64,000 nt of DNA, taken from positions 541,853 through 605,852 of the forward strand of contig NZ_JAAOWU010000002.1 of NCBI RefSeq assembly GCF_013778505.1. The letters run 5' to 3'. Origin of the DNA: Pseudomonas sivasensis (GTDB lineage: Bacteria; Pseudomonadota; Gammaproteobacteria; Pseudomonadales; Pseudomonadaceae). Of this stretch, positions 1 through 8,585 are shown piece by piece (the stretch's first letter is position 1; each line of letters starts with the position of its first letter). Below the pieces are notes generated by a model that was not told the DNA's origin, searched no databases, and saw only the letters and a list, made by a program, of their open reading frames with translations. Position numbers and translations under genes: made by a program.

Positions 1-1965
1 CTGCCACGGCGTGGCGCCCAGCGCCAGGGAGCCCAGGGTCAGGCCGCGCGGCACGCTGAATACGGCGTCTTCGGCGATGGAGTAGATGTTCGGAATCACC
101 GCAAAACCCATGGCCAGGCCGACTACCAGGGCGTTGCGCTGGTCGTAGGTAATGCCTAGGTCGTGGGAGATCCACATACGCATGTCGCCGCCGAAGAACC
201 AGGTTTCCAGGTACGGGCTCATGTACAGCGAGAGCCAGCCCACAAACAGGATCACCGGGATCAGGATTGCGCTTTCCCAACCATCGGGAACGCGCAGGCG
301 GATGGATTCAGGCAGGCGGCTGAAGACAAACCCGGCCACCAGGATGCCAATCGGCAACAGCATCAGCAGACTGAAAATCCCCGGCAGATGCCCTTCGACA
401 TACGGCGCCAGGAACAGGCCGGCGAAGAAACCGAGGATCACCGTCGGCATCGCTTCCATCAATTCGATCACCGGCTTGACCTTGCGGCGCAGGCTCGGGG
501 CCATGAAGTAGGCGGTGTAGATCGCAGCGGCAACGGCCAGCGGTGCGGCCAGCAGCATGGCGTAGAACGCGGCCTTCAAGGTACCGAAGGTCAGCGGGGC
601 CAGACTCATTTTGGGTTCAAAGTCGGTGTTGGCGGCGGTCGACTGCCACACGTATTTAGGCTCGTCGTAGTTTTCGTACCAGACCTTGCTCCACAGCGCG
701 CTCCATGACACTTCCGGGTGCGGGTTGTCGAGCAACAGCGGTTGCAGCTTGCCGCCGGCTTCGACGATCACGCGGTTGGCCCGTGGTGACAGGCCGAACA
801 CGCCCTGGCCATCGACCACTGGGTCCACCAGCAGGGTGCGGTGGGCGGTGCTATGGAACACGCCGAACTTGCCGGAAGCGTCCAGGGCAGTGAAGCCTTT
901 GCGGCGCTCTTCGGCGGTGATTTCGACGATAGGCGCAGTGCCCATCTGGAAGGTGCGGATCTGCTTGAAGCGCTGTTCGCCATCCGGGTCGCGGGCCATG
1001 AACCACTGGGCCAGGCCGCCTTTGGAGTTACCGATGATCAGCGAGATACCGCCCACCAGTTGGGTGCTGGCCGTGATTTCAGCGTTGCCGTCTTCCAACA
1101 ATTTGTAGCGACCGTTGAGGCTCTTGTCGCGCAGGCTGAACACATCCGCCAGGGCACGGCCGTTGATCACATACAGCCATTGCTGGCGCGGGTCGATGAA
1201 GATCGCCTTCACCGGCTCGGTCATTTGCGGCAGCTCGACACGCTTCTGCTCACTGGTGACTTCGCCAGTCATCATGTTTTCTTCGCGGCTCAGGGTCAGC
1301 ACGTTCAAGTGCGAACCGGCCGAGCCTGCGATCACCAACGAGCTATCAGTGGCGTTGAGGGCGACATGCTCCAGCGGGCGGCCGGCGTCATCCAGCACGA
1401 TCGGCGTTTCACCGTAAGGGTATTCAATCGCCGGGGTGATGGTTTTCTTGCCGTCCGGGTAAGAAACCTTATAGGTGTGGCGAAACACCAGGGACTGGCC
1501 ATTGGACAAACCGAGGATCACCAGCGGGCTGCCCGGCTGATCTTCACCAATAGAAGCAACGCTGGTGCCGGCTGGAAGCGGCAGGTCGACGCGCTTGAGT
1601 TCAGCACCGGTCTCGACTTCAAAGAACAGCGCCTGGCCCTTGTCGGAAACCCGCATGGCGACTTGGTTCTGTTCTTCGAGGGAGATCATCAGCGGCTTGC
1701 CGGCGTCCTGAATCCAGGCCGGGGTCAGCGCGTCTTCCTTGGTCAACGAGGCGCCCTGAAACAATGGCGCGACGACGTAGGCAAGGAAGAAGAAGATCAG
1801 GGTGATAGCGCCAAGGACAGCGAGGCCGCCCACCAGCACGTACCAACGGGTCAGGCGATCTTTAAGCGCGCGAATGCGGCGCTTGCGTTGCAGCTCAGGC
1901 GTATTGAAATCAATGCGCTTGGGAGGAGAAGTCGTCGTCATGGTGGAATTGGCCAGATCATTCAT
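1..1965 (-). CDS. pstC: Phosphate ABC transporter permease PstC (3' part missing at window edge)
   Basis: Inner-membrane permease half of the high-affinity phosphate importer PstSCAB. The visible 655 codons begin at the ATG at 1965. A basic cytoplasmic N-terminus is followed by a membrane segment at about residues 42-66, then a large periplasmic insert typical of the long pseudomonad PstC, then further membrane helices. The cytoplasmic EAA loop, which contacts the ATPase (EDAVFSVP...LALGATPWQ, about 632-655), runs into the left edge, so the last part of the protein is outside the window. pstS lies upstream on the same strand with its own promoter. A near-perfect Pho box only 22 bp before the start codon indicates direct PhoB control. 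That short distance would give a very short leader, so the in-frame ATG at about 1941 (MTTTSPP) is an alternative start. Confidence 0.93.
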   Translation of the reverse strand, partial: MNDLANSTMTTTSPPKRIDFNTPELQRKRRIRALKDRLTRWYVLVGGLAVLGAITLIFFFLAYVVAPLFQGASLTKEDALTPAWIQDAGKPLMISLEEQNQVAMRVSDKGQALFFEVETGAELKRVDLPLPAGTSVASIGEDQPGSPLVILGLSNGQSLVFRHTYKVSYPDGKKTITPAIEYPYGETPIVLDDAGRPLEHVALNATDSSLVIAGSAGSHLNVLTLSREENMMTGEVTSEQKRVELPQMTEPVKAIFIDPRQQWLYVINGRALADVFSLRDKSLNGRYKLLEDGNAEITASTQLVGGISLIIGNSKGGLAQWFMARDPDGEQRFKQIRTFQMGTAPIVEITAEERRKGFTALDASGKFGVFHSTAHRTLLVDPVVDGQGVFGLSPRANRVIVEAGGKLQPLLLDNPHPEVSWSALWSKVWYENYDEPKYVWQSTAANTDFEPKMSLAPLTFGTLKAAFYAMLLAAPLAVAAAIYTAYFMAPSLRRKVKPVIELMEAMPTVILGFFAGLFLAPYVEGHLPGIFSLLMLLPIGILVAGFVFSRLPESIRLRVPDGWESAILIPVILFVGWLSLYMSPYLETWFFGGDMRMWISHDLGITYDQRNALVVGLAMGFAVIPNIYSIAEDAVFSVPRGLTLGSLALGATPWQ

Positions 1966-1987
1966 GCGCACACCCTAGCGATCCTGT

Positions 1988-2005
1988 ATGACAGAAAGAT
2001 GACAG
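1988..2005 (-). promoter_or_regulatory. Pho box of pstC
   Basis: Read on the minus strand the site is CTGTCATCTTTCTGTCAT, two identical CTGTCAT heptamers separated by four bases, matching the PhoB consensus. A weaker third half-site (CGTCACT) lies just upstream. The proposed -10 (TAGGGT) lies about 10 bp downstream. Confidence 0.88.
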
Positions 2006-2069
2006 TGCAGTGACGCAACAAATCCGCCGCGAAGCATAGCTGGCAGCGGACTAGAAAATTCGGATGCGA

Positions 2070-2085
2070 GGCCGGTGAGCCGGCC
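2070..2085 (-). terminator. Weak hairpin after pstS
   Basis: GGCCGGTGAGCCGGCC can form a six-base-pair stem just downstream of the pstS stop on the minus strand. There is no proper T-tract, so it may be an mRNA-stabilising hairpin rather than a full terminator. Confidence 0.35.
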
Positions 2086-2097
2086 CCGCGGAGGCAA

Positions 2098-3084
2098 TCA
2101 GTTGCCTTCTTTCAAACCCAGGTCAGCCAGGGCCTTGGCGGCAACTTTGGCTGGCAGTGGGATGTAGCCGTCTTTCACTACAACTTCCTGGCCTTGCTTC
2201 GACAGCACAAGCTTCACGAACTCAGCTTCCAGCGGAGCCAGAGGCTTGTTCGGGGCTTTGTTGACGTAAACGTAGAGGAAACGCGACAGCGGGTATTTGC
2301 CGTTCAGGGCGTTTTCTTCGGTGTCTTCGATGAAGTCAGTGCTGCCTTTCTTGGCCAGGGCCACGGTCTTCACGCTGGCGGTCTTGTAGCCGATGCCCGA
2401 GTAACCGATGCCGTTCAGCGAGGAGCTGATCGACTGCACGACCGACGCCGAGCCAGGTTGTTCGTTCACGTTAGGCTTGTAGTCACCTTTGCACAGGGCC
2501 TCTTCCTTGAAGTAGCCGTAGGTGCCGGATACCGAGTTACGACCGAACAGCTGTACTGGCTTGTTGGCCAGGTCGCCGGTCACACCCAGGTCGCCCCAGG
2601 TTTTCACGTCGGCTTTGCCACCGCACAGGCGAGTCGAGGAGAAGATCGCGTCGACTTGCTCCATGGTCAGGTGCTGGATCGGGTTGTCCTTGTGCACGAA
2701 CACGGCCAGGGCATCCACGGCAACCGGGATAGCGGTTGGCTTGTAGCCGTACTTCTGCTCGAAGGCAGCCAGTTCGGTGTCCTTCATCTTGCGGCTCATC
2801 GGGCCCAGGTTGGAGGTGCCTTCAGTCAGCGCAGGTGGTGCGGTAGCGGAGCCGGCAGCTTGAATCTGGATGTTGACGTTCGGGTATTCCTTTTTGTAAC
2901 CCTCGGCCCACAGGGTCATCAGGTTAGCCAGGGTATCGGAACCGACGCTGGACAAGTTGCCCGACACACCAGTGGTCTTAACGTAAGCCGGGATTGCCGG
3001 ATCAACACCTGCGGCCACCGCGTTGGCGGTCGCAACGCCAGCAGCGACAAAAGTCATTGCCGCCATCAAACGTTTCAGTTTCAT
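2098..3084 (-). CDS. pstS: Periplasmic phosphate-binding protein PstS
   Basis: Periplasmic receptor that hands inorganic phosphate to PstCAB. The 328-residue product has a Sec signal peptide (about 1-25, ending ANAVAA). It also has the phosphate-binding motifs GSDTLAN (about 48-54) and [12 protein letters not shown], and the [11 protein letters not shown] segment of PBP-like PstS. The start follows an AGGAG ribosome site. It is monocistronic: pstC follows 132 bp downstream with a separate Pho box. Its own Pho box lies 79 bp upstream, so strong induction by phosphate starvation through PhoB is expected. Confidence 0.96.
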   Translation of the reverse strand: MKLKRLMAAMTFVAAGVATANAVAAGVDPAIPAYVKTTGVSGNLSSVGSDTLANLMTLWAEGYKKEYPNVNIQIQAAGSATAPPALTEGTSNLGPMSRKMKDTELAAFEQKYGYKPTAIPVAVDALAVFVHKDNPIQHLTMEQVDAIFSSTRLCGGKADVKTWGDLGVTGDLANKPVQLFGRNSVSGTYGYFKEEALCKGDYKPNVNEQPGSASVVQSISSSLNGIGYSGIGYKTASVKTVALAKKGSTDFIEDTEENALNGKYPLSRFLYVYVNKAPNKPLAPLEAEFVKLVLSKQGQEVVVKDGYIPLPAKVAAKALADLGLKEGN

Positions 3085-3162
3085 GCCTTGCTCCTAGCAG
3101 ATAGGGATAGTTGGATCGGGGCCAAGTATCGAGAGGCCGTGTGAACACTCTATGTCTGAAAT

Positions 3163-3180
3163 ATGACAATTGGATGAAAG
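3163..3180 (-). promoter_or_regulatory. Pho box of pstS
   Basis: On the minus strand the sequence is CTTTCATCCAATTGTCAT, two CTGTCAT-like heptamers with a four-base spacer. Each half has one substitution from consensus. It lies upstream of pstS in the proper orientation. Confidence 0.78.
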
Positions 3181-3294
3181 GCCAGCATTGGGAGATCAAG
3201 CAGGTCAGGAAGGTATGGCGCGGAGAAACGGGGGTAATGCGCAGGTAACGGGGTAAATCAGCTACACACTGCAATCAATGAACGGACACCTGCC

Positions 3295-3326
3295 CCGTGG
3301 CGAGGGAGCTTGCCCTCTCGCCACGG
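3295..3326. repeat. Single REP-like palindrome
   Basis: CCGTGGCGAG and its inverted copy CTCGCCACGG flank a short loop. This is the GTGGCGAG class of pseudomonad REP element, distinct from the five REPIN doublets here, and related to the one at 43299. It lies between pstS and the MFS gene. Confidence 0.6.
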
Positions 3327-3342
3327 GTGGATCGGGCTGCTT

Positions 3343-4632
3343 TTAGCGGCCACGCTTCCACAGATACCCACCTACCACCATCCCCATGACACACAGCGCG
3401 GCCACGTAGTAAGCCGGGCCCATCGGGCTTTCCTTCATCAGCAGGGACACCGCCAGCGGCGTGAGGCCACCAAACACGGCGTAGGCCACGTTGTAGGAAA
3501 ACGATAAGCCGCTGAAGCGCACCACTGGCGGGAAGGCTTTCACCATCACGTACGGCACCACGCCAATGGTGCCGACGAACAGGCCGGTCAAGGCGTACAG
3601 CGGGAACAGCCAGTCCGGGTGAGTCAGCAGGCTGTGGTAGAGCGTCCAAGAGGTCGCCAGCAGCAGCGCGCAACCACTGATCAGCACGCGGCCGGCACCA
3701 AAGCGATCGGCCAGGGCGCCGGAGGCGATGCAACCCAGGCTCAAGGTCACGATGGCCAGGCTGTTGGCTTGCAGCGCAACGGTCGGGCTGAAATGGTAGA
3801 TGGTTTGCAGCACGGTCGGAGTCATCAGGATCACCACCACCACGCCGGCCGACAGCAGCCAGGTCAGCAGCATCGACAGTACGATCGCGCCACGGTGGTC
3901 GCGCAGTACCGCGCGCAATGGCAACTCGGCGGCCAGGGTTTTGCGTTGCTGCATCTCGGCGAAGATCGGCGTTTCATGCAGCCAGCGACGCAGGTACACC
4001 GACAGCAGGCCAAACACGCCGCCAAGCAGGAACGGGATACGCCAGGCGTAATCCGAGACCTGCTCAGGGCTATAAATAGTGTTGATCGCGGTAGCCACCA
4101 GCGAACCCAGCAGAATGCCGGCGGTGAGGCCGCTGGTCAGGGTGCCGCAGGCGTAGCCGATGTGGCGTGGCGGAACGTGTTCGGAGACGAACACCCATGC
4201 GCCTGGCACTTCACCGCCAATCGCCGCGCCCTGGATGACGCGCATCAGCAGCAGCAGGATCGGCGCCCACAGGCCGATCTGCGCGTAGGTTGGCAGCAGG
4301 CCCATGATCAGGGTCGGTACGGCCATCATGAAGATGCTCAGGGTGAACATTTTCTTGCGACCCAGCAGGTCGCCGAAGTGCGCCATGATGATGCCGCCCA
4401 GCGGGCGGGCCAGGTAACCGGCGGCGAAGATGCCGAAGGTCTGCATCATTCGCAGCCATTCGGGCATATCGGCAGGGAAGAACAGCTTTCCGACCACAGT
4501 GGCGAAAAACACGAAAATGATGAAATCATAAAATTCCAGCGCCCCGCCCAAGGCAGACAGCGACAGGGTTTTGTAGTCGTTGCGGGTCAGCGGGCGCGAA
4601 GGTTGCGCACTGCTTGCGGGCACGGAGGACAT
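3343..4632 (-). CDS. MFS transporter, metabolite:H+ symporter (MHS) type
   Basis: Inner-membrane secondary transporter of 429 residues with about twelve helices. The first helix carries GGALEFYDFIIF (about 29-40), typical of the MHS branch that includes proline/betaine, citrate and shikimate carriers. The helix 2-3 loop has the MFS signature RPLGG...FGDLLGRKK, and helix 4-5 has RVIQGAAIGGEVPGA. The start at 4632 is preferred over upstream possibilities because GAGAAG lies just before it and the homologous region begins soon after. It stands alone, so the substrate cannot be named; an organic acid or osmolyte is plausible from the family. Confidence 0.85.
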   Translation of the reverse strand: MSSVPASSAQPSRPLTRNDYKTLSLSALGGALEFYDFIIFVFFATVVGKLFFPADMPEWLRMMQTFGIFAAGYLARPLGGIIMAHFGDLLGRKKMFTLSIFMMAVPTLIMGLLPTYAQIGLWAPILLLLMRVIQGAAIGGEVPGAWVFVSEHVPPRHIGYACGTLTSGLTAGILLGSLVATAINTIYSPEQVSDYAWRIPFLLGGVFGLLSVYLRRWLHETPIFAEMQQRKTLAAELPLRAVLRDHRGAIVLSMLLTWLLSAGVVVVILMTPTVLQTIYHFSPTVALQANSLAIVTLSLGCIASGALADRFGAGRVLISGCALLLATSWTLYHSLLTHPDWLFPLYALTGLFVGTIGVVPYVMVKAFPPVVRFSGLSFSYNVAYAVFGGLTPLAVSLLMKESPMGPAYYVAALCVMGMVVGGYLWKRGR

Positions 4633-4823
4633 GGCAAGGCTTCTCTTATAGTAATCATCGTAATAAGGACGGCACGCCCGGGACTTGCGGCGGGTCTGGC
4701 AAGATAGCAAATCGCTTGTAAAAGCACAGCGCCAGGAGAACAGTTGTGCACAAAAGCCGCGATACAGCGTCTATTTACCGACCAAATGAACGCCGGGAGG
4801 TCGTCGTGGCGCCAGGGTCTCGA

Positions 4824-4911
4824 TATACTCGGCCCTTGCGAGCGCAAGACCCGCAGCCTTGAGGGGCTGCTGTGCCAAAACGTCGTTGGGTGCCATCCAG
4901 CCGATTTGGCA
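4824..4911 (+). other. Structured intergenic segment upstream of the thioesterase gene
   Basis: The 409-bp gap 4633-5041 is not empty. A -10-like TATACT (4824-4829) is followed by three consecutive hairpins. These are CTTGCG/CGCAAG (4835-4848), GCAGCC/GGCTGC (4853-4870), and TGCCAAA/TTTGGCA (4873-4911) with internal pairing. No T-tract follows, so this looks like an mRNA leader rather than a terminated small RNA. No known riboswitch class was recognised. Confidence 0.3.
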
Positions 4912-4956
4912 GAGTTTCCCTTTAGTACGCCTTACGAGAAACGTATCGAACGGAGT

Positions 4957-5013
4957 ATGTTTGTGCTGAAACGTTTTTCTAACAGTCGGCTATCCACCCT
5001 GCTCCACCTATAA
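4957..5013 (+). CDS. Possible 18-codon leader peptide
   Basis: An ATG preceded by CGGAG at good spacing opens an 18-residue frame (MFVLKRFSNSRLSTLLHL) ending 28 bp before the thioesterase start. It follows three hairpins on the same strand. It could be a translated upstream ORF of the thioesterase mRNA; coding is unproven, as so short a frame can arise by chance. Confidence 0.25.
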   Translation: MFVLKRFSNSRLSTLLHL

Positions 5014-5041
5014 AAGCGTCACGGGTCAGAGGCCCCACGGC

Positions 5042-5446
5042 ATGATCGAACTCGAACAAGAAGATCCTATCCCGCAAGGCGATCTCGCCCTGCAAATCAC
5101 CGCGCTCCCGCGTGAAACCAATGGCTTTGGCGATATCTTCGGCGGCTGGCTGGTCGCGCAGATGGACTTGGCCGGTACAGCGATGGCCAGCAAGGTTGCG
5201 GGCGGTCGCGTGGCTACCGTGGCGATTGATCGCATGGCGTTCCTGGTGCCGGTGGCCGTGGGCGCGCAGTTGTCCTTCTATACCCAGGCCCTGGAAATCG
5301 GCCGCAGCTCGATCCAGATGATGGTCGAAGTGTGGAGCGACGACCCACTGTCCAGTGAATGGCGCAAGGTGACCGAGGCGGTGTTTGTATTCGTCGCTAT
5401 CGATGGCAGCGGCCGCACGCGCTCAGTGCCGTCGCGCGCGCGTTAA
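5042..5446 (+). CDS. YciA-like acyl-CoA thioesterase (hot-dog fold)
   Basis: A 134-residue cytoplasmic hot-dog enzyme expected to hydrolyse acyl-CoA esters to free acid and CoA. The family hallmark NGFGDIFGGWLVAQMDLAG (about 27-45) forms the first strand and central helix. A second conserved strand region (VATVAIDRMAFLVPV) follows. AGAGG lies upstream of the ATG. A structured leader and a possible leader peptide precede it. Substrate chain length cannot be read from sequence. A second, different hot-dog thioesterase is encoded at 45401. Confidence 0.88.
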   Translation: MIELEQEDPIPQGDLALQITALPRETNGFGDIFGGWLVAQMDLAGTAMASKVAGGRVATVAIDRMAFLVPVAVGAQLSFYTQALEIGRSSIQMMVEVWSDDPLSSEWRKVTEAVFVFVAIDGSGRTRSVPSRAR

Positions 5447-5503
5447 ACCTCGCCGGGTTTTGACGGTCAATTGCCCCATTGCCTGCCATTGAGAGTGCTG
5501 TGT

Positions 5504-6403
5504 ATGCCTACGCCCCACGTTGAAACCGTGAAAATCGACGAGCTGGACTGCTGGCGTATCCGCCACAACGGCGCTGAACTGATGATTGCCCAGCAGGGCG
5601 CGCATATCTTCAGTTACGGGCGTGAGGGCGAGCAGCCGCTGATCTGGCCGAACCCTGAAGCGGTATTCAAGCAAGGCAAAGGCATCCGCACTGGCGTACC
5701 GGTGTGCTGGCCATGGTTCGGGGTGTTCGACCGCAACCCGCAGAGCGTGAAGGCGATGCGCCAAAGTGATCAACCTGCGGGCGCTCACGGTTTCGTGCGT
5801 ACCGCGACCTGGGCATTGGCCGGGACAACACTTGAAGGTGAAACGCTGCGGGTGGACCTGGAACTACCTGTTCCTGCAGGCGGCTTTCCCGGCTGGCCCC
5901 ATCAGGTCGACCTGACCTTGAGTCTGCTGCTAAACGATCAACTGCACATCCGCCTGACCAGCCATAACCGTGGCACCGACACCGTAACCCTGAGCCAGGC
6001 GCTGCACACCTACTTCGCCGTGAGCGATGTGCGCAACGTGCAGGTCGACGGCCTGGAAGGCTCGGCGTACATCGATACCGCCGATGGCTGGAGCGAGAAG
6101 AAGCAATCCGGCCTGCTGCACTTCAGTGCCGAAACCGACCGCATTTACCTCGATACGCCCGCGCAGTTGAGCATTGTCGACAGAGACTGGCAGCGCCAAA
6201 TCCAACTCACCAGTGAAGGCTCGAAATCGACCGTGATCTGGAACCCCTGGACCGAACGCGCCAAGGCCTTCGACGACATGGCCGACGATGGCTGGCAGGG
6301 CATGCTGTGCATCGAGACGGCGAATGTGCTGGATGATGTGGTGAGCTTGGCCCCAGGTGAAAGCCACACACTGGGCGTGAGCATCACCTCTATCGCCCTG
6401 TAA
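5504..6403 (+). CDS. D-hexose-6-phosphate mutarotase (YeaD-like aldose 1-epimerase)
   Basis: Cytoplasmic enzyme that interconverts alpha and beta anomers of hexose 6-phosphates. The 299-residue product has the aldose-epimerase beta-sandwich pattern. TGVPVCWPWFG (about 64-74) and the HGFVR segment (about 94-98) belong to the sugar-phosphate site, and SQALHTYF carries the conserved His. The start at 5504 (MPTPHVETV) is chosen because GAGAG precedes it and an upstream in-frame start would add an unconserved tail. The gene follows the thioesterase by 57 bp and ends before a REPIN. Confidence 0.88.
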   Translation: MPTPHVETVKIDELDCWRIRHNGAELMIAQQGAHIFSYGREGEQPLIWPNPEAVFKQGKGIRTGVPVCWPWFGVFDRNPQSVKAMRQSDQPAGAHGFVRTATWALAGTTLEGETLRVDLELPVPAGGFPGWPHQVDLTLSLLLNDQLHIRLTSHNRGTDTVTLSQALHTYFAVSDVRNVQVDGLEGSAYIDTADGWSEKKQSGLLHFSAETDRIYLDTPAQLSIVDRDWQRQIQLTSEGSKSTVIWNPWTERAKAFDDMADDGWQGMLCIETANVLDDVVSLAPGESHTLGVSITSIAL

Positions 6404-6414
6404 ACCCAATCGAA

Positions 6415-6507
6415 AATGTGGGAGGGGGCTTGCTCCCGATAGCAGAGTGTCAGTCAGCAGATTTATTGCTGATAGACCGCTATCGGGAGCAAGCCACCTC
6501 CCACATT
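6415..6507. repeat. REPIN doublet 1
   Basis: AATGTGGGAGGGGGCTTGCTCCCGATAGC and its inverted copy flank about 40 bp of variable sequence, so the whole can fold as one long hairpin. It lies between the convergent mutarotase and DUF3299 genes. The outer arms match those at 9304, 35183, 45912 and 60242. Confidence 0.9.
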
Positions 6508-6522
6508 GTTAAGCGCCGGATT

Positions 6523-7059
6523 TTAGAGATCTGACTCCTTCACCACCCGCACCTTGCCCGCATCCAGCGCATACGCCGCATCCGCCAGGTCGTTATTCAC
6601 CTTCTCTACCTTCAACGTACCCGTAACCCAAAGCGGCGTGTAGATATCATCCAGCTTCAACCCTTTGGGATAACGCACCAGCACCAGCTGGTTAGGCGGC
6701 GGTGGTGGGACGTGAATGCACGCGCCCGGATACGGCACCAGGAAGAACAACGTACTGCGGCCCTTGGCATCGGTTTCCAACGGCACCGGGTAGCCGCCGA
6801 TGCGGATGTCCTTGCCGTTCATCGCAGCCACGGTCTTGGTGGAATACATCACCGCCGGCAAGCCTTTGCTCTGCTTGAGGCCGCCCTTATCGGTAAAGGT
6901 GCCTTGGGCTTCCGGGGAGTTGTGATCGATCTCGGGCATGGCTTCGAGAGCCTTTTGGTCCGACAGCGGCATCAGGTCGAGCCAGTCGGTTTCCGGCAAT
7001 TCGCCGGCGTGCGCCAGGCCAGAGCCCAGCAGGAGGAGAGTCAACAGAAGACGGCGCAT
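6523..7059 (-). CDS. DUF3299 domain secreted protein
   Basis: A 178-residue protein with an N-terminal signal peptide (MRRLLLTLLLLGSGLAHA). Its body has the DUF3299 pattern: IRIGGYPVPLE, then FFLVPYPGACIHVPPPPPNQLV, then PLWVTGTLKVE. The proline-rich stretch with a Cys and a His resembles a small metal- or ligand-binding site. No function has been established for the family; roles near ABC lipoprotein systems have been suggested. The start at 7059 gives a clean signal peptide; an upstream TTG would only add seven residues. Confidence 0.8.
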   Translation of the reverse strand: MRRLLLTLLLLGSGLAHAGELPETDWLDLMPLSDQKALEAMPEIDHNSPEAQGTFTDKGGLKQSKGLPAVMYSTKTVAAMNGKDIRIGGYPVPLETDAKGRSTLFFLVPYPGACIHVPPPPPNQLVLVRYPKGLKLDDIYTPLWVTGTLKVEKVNNDLADAAYALDAGKVRVVKESDL

Positions 7060-7097
7060 GGAGAGGCTCGGCAAGTACAAGTGCCGAGCATTCTAGC

Positions 7098-7122
7098 CCT
7101 CTGCGCCTGCGCAGCGCAGAGG
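7098..7122 (-). terminator. Hairpin after the GlsB-like gene
   Basis: CCTCTGCGC and GCGCAGAGG form a strong stem just downstream of the GlsB-like stop codon on the minus strand. No T-tract follows, so it may stabilise the 3' end rather than terminate. Confidence 0.4.
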
Positions 7123-7136
7123 ACTTTGTCGGCTGA

Positions 7137-7382
7137 TTACTTCTTTTTGATCAGGCCGTAGATCACCAGCAGCACAATGGCACCGACCAACGCACCGAGG
7201 AAGCCTGCACCTTGGCCAGCCTGGTAGATACCCAGTGCCTGACCACCGTAGGTCGCGGCCAGGGAGCCGGCGATACCCAGCAGGATAGTCATGATCCAGC
7301 CCATGCTGTCGTCGCCGGGCTTGAGGAAACGCGCCAGCAGGCCGACGATAAAGCCGATAAAGATGGTTCCGATGATGCCCAT
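7137..7382 (-). CDS. GlsB/YeaQ/YmgE family small membrane protein
   Basis: An 81-residue inner-membrane protein with three hydrophobic helices: GIIGTIFIGFIVGLLARFL, the MTILLGIAGSLAA region, and GALVGAIVLLVIYGLI. It has the family motif LKPGDDSMGWIMTILLGIAG (transglycosylase-associated family) and a lysine-rich tail. Members are stress-associated but have no defined biochemistry. The start at 7382 has AGAGGGAA upstream. Confidence 0.87.
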   Translation of the reverse strand: MGIIGTIFIGFIVGLLARFLKPGDDSMGWIMTILLGIAGSLAATYGGQALGIYQAGQGAGFLGALVGAIVLLVIYGLIKKK

Positions 7383-7451
7383 GGCATTTCCCTCTGATTG
7401 AATGTGAGTCATGCCAAAGCCTAGTCAGGCTTTGCCATCCTGCAATCAGAG

Positions 7452-7483
7452 AGACGGCGGCAACCAATGGTTCCCGCCGTCAC
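7452..7483 (-). terminator. Hairpin downstream of purK
   Basis: On the minus strand GACGGCGG and CCGCCGTC form an eight-pair stem 6-36 bp past the purK stop. There is no clear T-run, so termination strength is uncertain. Confidence 0.4.
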
Positions 7484-7488
7484 CAGGC

Positions 7489-8574
7489 TTATTGCTCAGC
7501 GATCAGCGCTTCAACCTTGAGGATCTGCGCTTGCAGCGTCGCACGGTCCTTGCAGCGCAGGTTGGCGTGGCCGACCTTGCGCCCGGCCTTGAAGGCCTTG
7601 CCGTAGTGATGCAGGTGGCAGTCATCGATGGCGATGACTTTTTCCACCGGCGGCACAACGCCAATGAAGTTGAGCATGGCGCTCTCGCCGACCTTGGCCG
7701 TGGAGCCCAGTGGCAAGCCCGCCACCGCCCGCAGGTGGTTTTCGAACTGGCTGCACTCGGCGCCTTCGGTGGTCCAATGCCCGGAGTTGTGCACGCGAGG
7801 GGCGATTTCGTTGGCTTTGAGGCCGCCGTCGACTTCAAAGAACTCGAACGCCATCACGCCGACATAATCCAGCTGCTTGAGCACACGGCTGGAATAGTCT
7901 TCGGCCAGGGCCTGCAACGGGTGGTCGGTGCTGGCCACGGACAGCTTGAGGATGCCGCTGTCGTGGGTGTTGTGCACCAACGGATAGAAGCGGGTCTCAC
8001 CATCACGGGCACGCACGGCGATCAGCGAGACTTCACCGGTGAACGGCACGAAGCCTTCCAGCAGGCAGGCGACGCTGCCCAGCTCGGCGAAGGTACCCAC
8101 CACATCATCTGCAGTGCGCAGGACTTTCTGGCCCTTGCCGTCGTAACCCAGAGTGCGGGTTTTCAGCACGGCTGGCAGGCCGATGCTGGCGACGGCGGCG
8201 TCCAGGTCCGCCTGCGATTGGATATCGGCGAAGGCTGGAGTCGAAATCCCCAGGTCCTTGAACATGCTCTTTTCGAACCAACGATCGCGAGCGATGCGCA
8301 GGGCTTCGGCGCTCGGGTACACCGGCACGAACTGGGACAGGAAGGCCACGGTTTCAGCCGGGACGCTTTCGAACTCGAACGTCACCAGGTCGACTTCATC
8401 GGCCAGTTGGCGCAGGTGGTCCGGGTCGCTGTAGTCAGCGCGCAGGTGTTCACCCAAGGCCGCCGCACAGGCGTCCGGCGCAGGGTCCAGGAAAGCGAAG
8501 TTCATCCCCAGCGGGGTGCCCGCCAAGGCCAGCATACGGCCCAGTTGGCCGCCACCGATTACACCGATTTTCAT
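7489..8574 (-). CDS. purK: N5-carboxyaminoimidazole ribonucleotide synthase PurK
   Basis: ATP-grasp enzyme that makes N5-CAIR from AIR, ATP and bicarbonate in de novo purine synthesis. The 361-residue product starts MKIGVIGGGQLGRML, the N-terminal nucleotide-fold signature. It continues with ATP-grasp motifs LKTRTLGYDGKGQ (about 148-160) and FEFFEVDGGLKANEIAPRVHNSGHWT, which carries metal-binding Glu/Asn. TGAGG precedes the ATG. It lies 11 bp downstream of purE, so the two are one transcript. Confidence 0.96.
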   Translation of the reverse strand: MKIGVIGGGQLGRMLALAGTPLGMNFAFLDPAPDACAAALGEHLRADYSDPDHLRQLADEVDLVTFEFESVPAETVAFLSQFVPVYPSAEALRIARDRWFEKSMFKDLGISTPAFADIQSQADLDAAVASIGLPAVLKTRTLGYDGKGQKVLRTADDVVGTFAELGSVACLLEGFVPFTGEVSLIAVRARDGETRFYPLVHNTHDSGILKLSVASTDHPLQALAEDYSSRVLKQLDYVGVMAFEFFEVDGGLKANEIAPRVHNSGHWTTEGAECSQFENHLRAVAGLPLGSTAKVGESAMLNFIGVVPPVEKVIAIDDCHLHHYGKAFKAGRKVGHANLRCKDRATLQAQILKVEALIAEQ

Positions 8575-8585
8575 CGTCAACAACC

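Noticed and set aside
841..2013. 390-residue plus-strand frame across the pstC gene
   Set aside because: Antisense to pstC, which has strong homology features and a Pho box.
4744..5013. 89-codon plus-strand frame in the gap before the first thioesterase
   Set aside because: No ribosome site at its start, no family resemblance, and it crosses the hairpin segment; only the last 18 codons have a plausible start.
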